DNA of 64,000 nucleotides. Origin: Agrypnia vestita. Taxonomy: Eukaryota > Arthropoda > Insecta > Trichoptera > Phryganeidae. This document shows positions 39,001 through 51,000 of this stretch, piece after piece (the stretch's first letter is position 1; every line of letters begins with the position of its first letter). Under the pieces are notes generated by a model that did no database searches, was not told the DNA's origin, and worked only from the letters and a program-made list of their open reading frames with translations. The stretch covers positions 206,703 to 270,702 of the forward strand of contig JADDOH010000144.1 in the NCBI GenBank assembly GCA_016648135.1. The letters run 5' to 3'. A program made the position numbers and the translations under genes.

Positions 39001-42000
39001 ATAAACCCCCGTGGGAATTTCGAGAGCTCCTTATTAAAAGGGTCATGCCTTGGTAAAGTAATTACGGAGAACTAAACTCAGATGCCAGAATCTTATTTCT
39101 AATTATCTTTCGTCGACCTAATAAAACATATAACGTCGAGAAAACGCGATCCTCTTCTGAGATATCGTCCTTGAGTATTAATGGAATTACTGCTCAAAAT
39201 ATAAATAACTATTAAAAGATTTTTTCCATATTTCGCTATTATTTTTTACTTGACGGTTAAGCATGCATACTTTCAGAATCAAAACACATTTTACATTAAT
39301 TTCCCAGCAAAAACCGGATTAAATACAAGACTTTTCATTACGCGATTGTCACGGCGATTTTATAAAGCCTGGGTATTTTTGTGAAGTAAAATCCTCTCCC
39401 ATTCCACGCATATGCTCAGATTATAATTACCTTTTAAATTATATACATATTTTCAACACTTAATATGAAGAGTATCGTCATATGGTGAGGCAGATACTAG
39501 AAACTCGCTCCCCTCCCTGATCATGTATATTATATATCACGAGCCCTTTTGTGTCTATGTTAAAGTTAAATTTGGAACAATCGATTAAATGAAAATGTAA
39601 AGTTGTTTTATCTGTCATTGTCAAATCGACTTATCTATTGTTATGTCATATTTGTGTTATCCTTTAATTGTGGGAGACATTAAACTTTTTTTTGTATTTC
39701 ATCTTACCAAGCAATTGTGTCTACTTGACCTAATAAAATAAAAATAAAAATAAAATAAAGTAGGTATTTGATACATATACGCATGATACACATAGTTTCC
39801 CAGCAAAAACTGCATTAAATACAACAAGACTTGACATGACATGACAAGACATGACAAAAAATATACCGATATGCGATATTCTAAAGCCTGGCTATTATTA
39901 TACAATTTTATACAAATTAAATATCTCTTACCGTTAAGGCAGCGTTCGCATGTCTCGACCATTTTTTCGTCGACTTTAATTGTAACATAGATCACCACGA
40001 AAAGCCTTTTTATTTTATCGGGATAATATATAACCTATGTCTATATATAGCCTAAGTCCATTCTAAATATTGGTGAAACAATTTTTGAAATCGGATGAGT
40101 GGTTTCAGAGTTTACTTCCTACATCCCAACTTACAAACTTTACCTCTTTGTATATTAGTATAGATAAACGCATTAAATACAACAAGACTTGACATAATAC
40201 ATAGTTATGCGATTTTCTAAAGCCTCGATTATTACTTATATATACTTATACATATATGAATTCAATACTATACCACGATATTGCCATGTAAATAGTTTAA
40301 TTTAGAAAAATAAACAATATATTATTACAGCGCTACTCACTTTATTCACATCATAAAAAAAACATGACGTTTTATTCTTTGAAATCATAACTCTTTCAAA
40401 TATTATTGCGGTATCGAGGCGGCATCTGTTTTTAGATTTAAGAAGTTTTTTAATATTTGTTTTCAGTTTGGATGAAGTTTTACAAATGTCTCGTAGCTAG
40501 AAAGCTTTATGGAGGTCTTCTTCATTCAGTTTTGAATAGAAAATGTTCTTTACACTGTGGATAAAATGTCGACGGTTACGGAGATAAGCGACATCAAAGT
40601 GTTTTTTTTTTTAATATTTCTTATAACTTATTGGTCTTAACTATAAAAATAGCATCTTATTTGGAGTATTAAAAAATCATTCGCCTAGATTTAGTCAAAT
40701 AAAATGACAAAAACTTTATCAAAAAATATAAATTTTCTGCAAGGTAATTTTATGTGACTTCATTAAGTCGAACGAATTTTTAATATACGTTACAAATTAC
40801 TTTCATGATAGACTAACGTTTTAGAAAAGATAAGCCAGAAATAGCCTGCTGGTGTGGTAGGCAGACCACAGACCACTCGCCTGTGGTCTATGGTTTAAGC
40901 CCCATTCCAGGACACCAGCAAGTTAGTCCTATTTTCATAACACAAGCGCTTAGTTTACTTTGAAAATAGTAAGAATATTTATGTGTCGTTCCGTATGGCG
41001 TACGCCGTATTCATCTCTCCGTAACTGTTGATATTTCACCCAGTGTAAATAATATTTTTATGATTTCACTGACCTATCTCTGTATACATACATGTAGTAC
41101 AATTTCCAATTACTTATCGTATGACCGTAGAGTCGTATTTAACAAATCTAGTAAGATATCCACCGCGTTAAAGTATTTTGATATTGTTAATCCAGCCATC
41201 CGAAAGTATGTACTTGAAAATACATTAACGTAGATACGTCACGTTTCTCAATATATCCGGGTGTACTTCCGTATCTCCCTCAATTAACTGTGTAATGCCT
41301 TCACATTCTACGCCGCAGCACCGACTCGTGGCGTAGCACTAACACGAAGCCTTTACTACGCTACCTCGCATCGATTAGACAGTAATATGTTGTTTGTATG
41401 GTAAATTTGTACTAAAGTAGATATCTACGTATTTTATTGTATTCTTGGAATATTTTGGAGACAGTTTTTCATCATCATTTTAGCATCGTACTGAACGAAA
41501 TTACACATAGTTTTTTTTTCTGTTTATTTTCTTTACATTTTATTATATCTAGTCCCACAAAACGTCTAAAAATACGTTTGTCTGTAGGTTCATTTTTACA
41601 ATTGAAAGTTACACTATTACAAAATATTATTCACTTTATAAACATAAGAGATAAAAAACGAAAACAGTTAAGTTCTAAAACAACATAAAAGAAATTTTCA
41701 GTACAAAGTTAAAATTTTTAAACAAATTAAGAAAAGAGCAACAAATAAAGAAAATAGCAAATTAAAAATATATATAGTAAAAATTAAGAAAATAGAAAAA
41801 GTTCAACAGTATAATGCCTTACCTAATATGCCGTTGGATTAATTTTTAACTTCAAACTCATGACATACTTTGTCGGGGCAAAATCCCTTCATATCACACT
41901 TTATTCTGGATTATCTACTGAGAAGTTTGAACACAAATGTTCGCCAGATGTGGTATATTACAACTTGCCATTTTTTTCTGGTGATCCACTGTAATAAGTA

Positions 42001-45000
42001 TCTTCGATATAGTCCGCTTCCCCTATCCTGCCAGCCAGCTATACACTCTTATAACACTTATTTGTATCTGTCGTGTAAATTTAGAACCATCAGTTTTGGC
42101 GACTATAGAATCTGTGTTTCGCGCAAACTTTGACATACGCAGAGAAATGCCGCAAGAAACAAGTTTGTGAACCTTTATTCGCATGAAAAAGATATTCTGC
42201 GATCATGATCTCAACCTTGAATTACGAATCTGAATGGTCAGATGCCACGTCTTCTCGATAATATTTTATGGAATGGAAGCATAGACGCTTACCTAAGAAT
42301 GGTAAGGCGACTTGAGGCATTTGAGATGTATACCTACTGAGGAATAATCAAAATAAGCTGGACATACAGAGTAAATAGAACAAAAATACAAACAAAAGTA
42401 AGTAATTAGAACAATAAAAATCCGAAAACCCCAAGACATGAAATGAGATATCCAGAGAACTTTTTTGGAGTCAATTTTCGCTTGGGGCATGGTTTGGCTG
42501 GTTCGACGGGGTTTAGCCATTGCGATGAGCGCTTCCGATTATCGTACAGGATCCACTTTTCATCACAGGTAATGATTCGATTTAAAATCCCTTCATTATT
42601 GTGCCGGTTGAGTAATGCAACGCAGCAGTCAACGCGCGTTTGTTGATTTGCTTCACTCAATTCGTGAGGTACCCACCTTTCAAGCTTTTTCACCTTACCA
42701 ATTTGCTTCAAGTGGATTAAAACAGTTCAAGTGGATTAAAACAGTCAGATGGATCCGCTTCCACAATAGCCTTCAATTCTTCATTATCAACTTTGATCTC
42801 CGGCCGTCCACGGGGCTTGTTCTGCAGGTCGAAATTTCCAGAACGAAAACGTTGGAACCATTGTATGCATACTAGATCTCATAATGCAGGAAAAGATTGC
42901 CGGAAGTCGGGACCCTTGAAGAAGAAGGAAATCATGGCTGAAAAATGTGGGACAATGGTTTGGTCAGTCTACTGTAGAATTGTTCCGGGCCGCAGTAAAT
43001 TAGTTTAATAAAGTTATATAGTAATAAAGTTCTCATACCCAACATGATAGCCAACTTCTGGTTTGGGTCTTCTGGGGTATTACGCCGTGTTATTCCGACC
43101 TTTCTGGCCGACGTTTCGGATCCCATTGCAGGGTCCATCATCAGGGCTGATGTGAGAGGTCGGAATAACACGGCAAAATACCCCTAGAAGACCCAAACCA
43201 GAAGATTCTGAGTGGCCGTGAAAACCTAAGAACATTCTATGATAGACAACGTCGTTGAACGGGTAAGATATAAGAAGAAGAGAACTACGTGTCCACAGAT
43301 ATATGGATAGCCCAAAAACCAGAGACTACCAGAAATAATTTCCCGAATATACGTTATTGATCTTTGGAAAAAAATCTTTATGTTACGGATCTTTATGTCT
43401 TTACTTCCTCTCTTTTAACTCGTGGCTTCTGTTTGTCTGACGAAAAAACTTTGGATCGATGTTTAACCCTTTTCCCGTGGTCCAATCGAGCTGAAACTTT
43501 GCAAGTAGACTCGTGGCGACGATCAAGAAGATCTATTAAATTTTCGTTAAAAAAAAATAATTATAATATAATTTTCGATTTTTCAAATTTTTTTCATACA
43601 ATTCAGTAAGTTGTATGGAGATTCCGACGCATATGGTAGACACGAAAATGAGAAAGGGAGTATTTAAAAACTAGGTTTTTATGGGTTACTTTTTTCCTGA
43701 ATTAATCTGCGTTCTTAACTGAATTTTTAAATATTTTAAAACATTTTCTGTAGATAGATAGATTCCTGTTGCTAATCCGTGACATTATAATAAGTTTTTT
43801 AAACAATCGTGACGCATGACTTCAATTTAAAAACAAGCCCCAAACAATTATTTCCGATAATGGTACATCCGTGTTGGAACTGTGAACTACCACGAGTGCA
43901 GCGCACCGCTTCCGGCGTGGAGCATCTACGTCATCGATTTTCCGTTAGGACCAGCGCCGCGGTTCAGACGGCGGCCTAATACAAAGTTCACGGTTACGTC
44001 GTTCACGTATACGTACTTCCGCCGACTGTTCGGGGGACGCCGAGCAGCGCAGCCTTCCAGCCACACAGCCTTACAACCGTACAAACTAATGAACCCACGC
44101 AGGAAAGCGAGCGGAAAGCCTGTCAGATGGTCCGGTTTATTTACGTACGTAGTCCTTCGTCTGGTTTGGCTCAAGGCGGACGATTTGTTTACAATAGAAA
44201 TACCATTTAATTGTGTTCGGGAAAACCGTATTCGTATTTTATTTATCTTTAAATTATTGAGTACTAAAAAATGTTGAGGTTCATTTTTTACTACTGTGTT
44301 TATTTAAAGGACTAGCTGCAAGCCTTAAAAAATGACGGAACTTTGTTCGCATTTTTGCTAAGCCCTAGTATATATTTACAACATGCGTAGAGCGGTCGAT
44401 TCGGGTTTGCTGACCCGGGGTTCTAGCCGCTCTGGCCGCTTCATTTAGTTTTTTTAACCGTGAATTAGAATGAAATTGCGGACGTTACACGTTAAAGTTA
44501 CGGGGACAGACAGACAGACAGATGAACGGATGGATGGACAGACAGACGGACAATGAAATTATTATGTTTGATTTTATTTTGACTGCGAAGGTTATAAACA
44601 TATTTTTAATTATTATAAATTGCGTTCGTTTTTCAGATTCAATAATTTTACTGTTTTTGAAGAAGTTGCTTTCAATTTATAAATTAAATAAAACCACTTA
44701 TAATCATTTTATTATACTTAAGACACTTAGCACGTGGTAATAAACTTATTAATATAAATAATTTCAAATAAAATTAATTTAGTCAGGGAAGTAACAATTT
44801 TTCAGAGCACAATTTACACATATTTGTACTTAAAGAAAATTAGATTTTGATTAGAAATTATTTTTGTAATATATGTAGAAAAGTTCATTTTATCTAAAAA
44901 ATATTTTTACAACCAGGATTTGAGCCCGCAATTATTTATTACTTGTAGGCTTTAACAGTTGAAGGAATGTCTATAAAAAGGATTTATATGCAATAACAAA

Positions 45001-48000
45001 ATTTTACAGGAGCGAGAAAAAACACCTAGTGAAATAAATAACCAGAATTTCATTTTTTTATTTTCTTATATTCTCTTACCACTTAATAATTTTATGTTTT
45101 TTTTTTTTTGTTTATTCATGTTGTCAATCAATGCCAGTAACATTGTCGAACTGTCATATTTTTTGTCATAACATTGTCGAAAAGATTGCCATATTTTTTA
45201 CTAACAAATAAATAAAGACCCTTTTTCTTCGTTAAACTACCTTAGAGGTCGAATTTTAGCAGGATTGAGTTAAATAAAAAATAAAATTCGCACATGGTGC
45301 ATACACAATAAAATCACTTTGTGACGTCTTCAGACTTCGACGGACTTCTTTATTTAATTTTGTGTTTCCTCCACAAGGCTAGCGAAATTCATCACAGAAA
45401 CGCCCAGGCTTGAGAAAATCACCCAGATATGTATTGTACTCGAATCTCATTGGGCATAGAGCCCCGAAATCATTAAACATTATAATTTAGTTATCTGTCC
45501 ATCCGTCTGTCTGTATGTCCGTCCGTAACTTCGTGTAACGTCAGTAATTTCGTTCCAATTCACGGCTAAAAAACCCAAATTAAACGGCCGAAGATGGGGC
45601 TTGAAGGCAGCAACGATAGCGATGCCGCGGACCGCAAAAAGATACTATAATTATATATACTAGGGCTTAGCAAAGACGTTAACCATTTCATGTTCTGTCC
45701 AGCACAATCGCCAGGGTTATTTTGAACCCATTCACTGCCGGCAGGGTGAATTTAAAAAATGTTAAAATACTTTGATAAAAGTCATTATAACTATTTCATG
45801 CCGGCTTCAGATAATTAAATATTATTCTTTAGGAACCGGCATGTAGAAATAGCGTCATTTTTGAGGGGATACAGCTAGTTTCATAGAGTAACATTTGAAT
45901 TATCGTACGATTTTCATTTTCTTCGATATATCTTACGTTTTTATTTATTTTGGATGTACGATATCTACTGTTTCCCGTTAAAAGCAACCAGTATTTTAAT
46001 TTAAATATTTATCAAATATCTATATCTCTACTCATGTTGGTAAATATGTTTTTTCATAGATACATTTTTACCTTTGTAAATTATTTAATTAATATACTTT
46101 AATTAATAATCTGAAAAACAAATTTAGCAATATTTAATATTTGTTTATGATTTGAAAATATTTATGTTCTCATAAGAATAAAAAAATATTTCGTTTTTAG
46201 ATACATGTAAATTATACAAAATAACTGTTCTTTGAACCAATTAATACAATTTACCAAGACCATATCACTAGAAATCAAGTTTTTATGAAACTGAAATTTT
46301 ATAATAGTAAACAAAATGATATTCTAAAAATTCTCAAATAACGATACAAAACAAATTGGAGCTGTCTTTTTTCCATAGTTTTAAAAAGCACAATTAATGT
46401 GTCATATTTTTTTTTTATAAAATTACAATGCAACCTACTCTTAATTTTTAGTTCCAACTGTTTTAATTTACTTGATCGTACTCGAAACGTTTATACATTT
46501 TCAAATAAGCAAAATTAAGTTTTATCTTTAATAAATTGTTTCCTTATTTTCAGACGCTATATGGAGAACAGATCTAGACTTCATGGTGGCCAACAGGGAT
46601 CGTCTGGTCGTTCTCAGTTTCATGACGTCTTCAAACAACATGTCAACACTGCCCACGCCCTTACCAATGATTACGTCACCATCTCCCCATCACAAGCAGA
46701 TGGTGACATCACCTGTAATAACTTCCACGTTTCCGCCAATAACAGAAGCCATCACAACATTTCCACCCCCGACAACAAACTTACCCTCTTTGAAAGAAAT
46801 GATGCTCGCAAAGCCAGCGACGAAAAGTCCTTCCGCTACAAACTCACCAAAGAGGATACAAAATTCAAGAACTAAATATACGAAAACTTCGTCGACTGTT
46901 GTGGCTTCTAGTACTAGTACAGTGGGAAGTTTTATATCGGAAGACATCAAAAATTCATCGATACATCAACCAAAAAGTCTTCCTTTTAATATGGAAAAAA
47001 CTTTGCGGGATATTGTGGGCTTTGAGCCATGGGATCCGTCAGGTGAGAAAATAATACATTTTATTTCTAAAATCTCTATCTATCTATTCTATACTATCAA
47101 AAGACCTTTCTTATAAAAGCCATATTTGTTAAATTGTAACCTCAAAATCCATCCGTAATACTACGATTTATAAACAACATATTTTTTCCAAGTCTCCCTC
47201 AGAATAGAGAAATAAAGTTTTTTTCAGAATTGAGGGTTGTTTTTGAGTTAAGTGAATATTATAAGCCAACCAAATTATAATATTTTTTATTTTTAAGAAA
47301 ATTTCAGGTTATTTAAATTTAATAAAAAATATAAAGTTTTGCGAGTTTTCGTAAAATGTTATTTAAACGTAACAGTTGTTACGGCTGTCTGAGCTATTTT
47401 CAAACAATCATTCCAAATAGACTGCTTGAAAATGGCTTGAACAGCCGTTATATTTTTTTACTCAAAACTTTACGTGGTTTGCGTAAACTTGCAGAACTTT
47501 ATAATAACATTTATTAAAATTTTAGTAATCTTAAACTTCAAAATAATAACCATGGAGTTCTACAAATTAAAATACAAAAAATTAAATAAATTTTAACATA
47601 TATAAATGGTACTTTATTTTCTAAGAAGACTGACGATACAACGTCGTATCTTTTTAGATCAAAAGTTTTAGATTTTTTACTAACAGTTCAGGGGAAACTT
47701 TTACTGTTTTACGAATTGAATCGTATATTTAAATAAAACTTATTACTTTATTCATTGGAGCATATTTTCTTTAAGGTTTTTCTTTGTTATTAACAACGCA
47801 CTAACTAACTGACGCGATGGCGTCGGCCGATTTATGTACACTTTCGGGTTTTCAGACGTTTCGCGATTATTTAATCGGCATTTTAGGCCTTTCTGGTAAT
47901 TTCTAATTTGCTGTAAAACGTCCAGAATACTGGGAAATCCTCGATTATGTGTAATTATTCTTGTTTCTAGAGTCTCGTATATATATCTCGTAATGTAAAT

Positions 48001-51000
48001 GACAGATTGAAAAAAAATTTATAATTTGTTTATTTTTATAATTTCAGAGTCACATAGCGGTTGGGGTGGAGTCTCTTTGGAATTCCTAAACTACGCCATT
48101 GCTTTATTGGTCTACGCTGTTCGCTATCCAGCAGTATTTTGGAGCACCAACAAGTGCTTCGGCCTGGTATTTTCCTTCCAACTCCTGGTCAACGGAGTGC
48201 AAAGTCTGATGTCGTTCGCTGGGATGTCTGTTTTGTACAAAGTCCAAGTTTTCGGCGTAGAAAAGGCACTCCCGCTCTTACGCCATAGGACTGGAATCAA
48301 TTTATTTGGTGGAGAATCGCCGTTCCTTCTCAATCCACACGTCACTTTGGCGTTGTTTGTGCTGTCTGGTCTGCTAGTTCTGTCTTCTAGCTTGGTGCTG
48401 TACCTCTACGGATATGGACGGTAAATATTAAAATGTTTATTTTAACCAATAACTTTGAGATACGACTTTTAATGATTAATATAATCGGTTAAGAACTTAT
48501 TTCTTTTGCTGATATTTTTTTAAATGATTACCCACCTAGAAATAATTAATAAACATAAGTGTACTAACAAACATTGATACAATTCAAAATATCTAAAAAT
48601 AAAATAAAACACTATCATCATAATTATATGTTTAGGAATTTTAAATTTTAATAGCATCCCTACAAATACTAAGAAGATAACTGAGATTAAACATCTAAAT
48701 AAGAAATTAAATTAACATTAGAAAAATAGTTCTATAATGCGTTGCTCCAAGCACAAAAGTACACGAGTCTCTTTTTGGAGAGGTACAGTGTTAACATTTT
48801 TGTAGGTGTCTTTATATTTTTTACTTTTACATATTATAATATTTTTTATCTTCGAACAGAAAATAAAATGAAAAAAAGATTTTTTCAATATATTAGTGCT
48901 AACAGTTTGTTTAAATATATAAATATGTCGATCCTTTACTTCAAATTACTTTTTTACAATTTGTATCTTTCCTCAAATATTTTAACATAAATAAAAATTC
49001 TTATTTTATCATTTTGTTTCTTATAAATTAATAATTTCTCGTTGTTAGTGAAAATATTTGGGCTTCTTTTCCAGATTCAACGCGTTCTTGAACACTGAAC
49101 GCGAAAAGCGTGTAATCGTCGTAAGGGAAGGTCGGGCAGCCAGCGGCTGGGGCTACTTCACACACTGCGCCGCCCTGTGTGTCCTGCTGGCCATCGCGGT
49201 CTGCTGCGCTCCCCTGCTCCACGACTACACCGTCGTCTACCGGGGCAGCCTGGACTCCTCGGTCCTCGCTTGCGTGGTCTCCACGATCCTCCACCTCTTC
49301 CTGTGGGTCCTCGTCTGGCTCTTCCTAACCGTGAAACAGAAATGGGTCTTCAAAATTCGAGTCACAATCGGAAAAGCCGCCGTCAGATCGGCCAGGTCCA
49401 TCAAACTCGTAACAGACGTCGATCTACTCGGGAATCATAGAGAAGACGATCTGACTTCTCAACCGCTATTGGTTGTCGGAAACGGCAGAACCTACACCAT
49501 ATCCGAGAATTCGCCAAAGAAAGCCATCATGACTGTCATACAAAAAGCAGCGATGGAGAAGAAGTCTAAGGCGTCTGGAAGCATCGGAAGCGAAGACGGT
49601 GATGGAGAAGAACAAATTTACTGGTTGAGACCGAAGACCGTGTCTCTGAACCCGTCCGACTCGACCGATAAGCTGGCCTGGTTCAACAAGAAGCTGACCT
49701 CCAGCTCGGGGAAGGCCGGGCAGAAAGTAACCTTCAATGATGTTCCTTGTACGTCCAACTCACGGTAACTAGTCACACTCATACTGGCTGTCGTGTAACA
49801 TGTGACTCTTTTGTCCCTGTCTTGTGCCTGCCATGTGATGTGTGTCATTGTAGTTAGTCACTGTTCGATCAAACGAATCAAATTCATTTTTCAATGTTAT
49901 TCTCCGTAACTAATTACAGAATTCTGTTTAATAATTTATTTTCGTTAAAAAATTAAAAAAAGAATTTGATTGATTTTGATCGTTTACAATATTTTTATCG
50001 TGAAATTATAGCACAGACTTCTTCAATTCATAAAGTCTTATGATAAATATTTTAGATCATATCCTTTGTACCATTGAAAAATGATATAAACATCTTTTAT
50101 CTGACACTACAACAATCCTTTTATTTAGTTTCATGAAACAATAACGATGCATATTTAATGGAAAATTATTTAACACAGAGATTCAGTTAAGTGTGCAAAA
50201 TAATATTTAAAAAATAACCTTTAACGCACGGAAAAAATGCACATAATTAGTTCAAATACATATTTATGTTAAATAAATAATGCAGTTAAAATCTGAATTA
50301 AATTTTAAATAATATAGTCTTAAAACCTTACAGTAATAATATGTATAATTACAACATTCCTAATTTCCTCTCAAGCAACTTAACAGATGTTTATTCTTTA
50401 TTTTTTCTGTGTTTGCATGTATTTTCAGCACACTTGAAATTTTAAAATATAATATATTTTTTAAGTCACTGTTTTTTTTTCGTATAATTTTTTTATTCTA
50501 TTGTTTCAAGAGTTTTTGATTAATAGTGTTGCATGATTTTGTATATAGTACATTTTATTTGTTAGTTTGTCTAAATAATTTCGTTTCCAATATTAAAACC
50601 TTAAAGATGTGTGAGATTTGATAAATGTTTTGTGATTTTTTAAATGTGAATATTTTGCGATTTTTAACTCAAATTTAAATATTTCTTATTTAAAAATTAT
50701 ATAAACAATTCAAAATAACTTTTTTTAATAGATACTTTAATCATTTATTTGAACCGCGCTATAATTTATCTTGAAATTTTCCTACATTCTTAAATGAAAA
50801 AATTTAAATAACCTTCATTTTATAATGTGCCTCCGGTTGTTATTCGTATATAAATAAATACAACTTTTCTAAAATTTTCATTTCATTTCAAATCTCAAAT
50901 AGTCGAAAAAAACTATAAATTGAAGTCCGCCTTAATATACGCTGTAAGAAACTGCTTTAAAATTAACTATACTAATTTAATTTCCCTCATTCAAGATTGT

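Noticed and set aside
46690..46950. Minus-strand 86-codon frame over exon c
   Set aside because: Antisense shadow of the Ser/Thr/Pro-rich coding exon.
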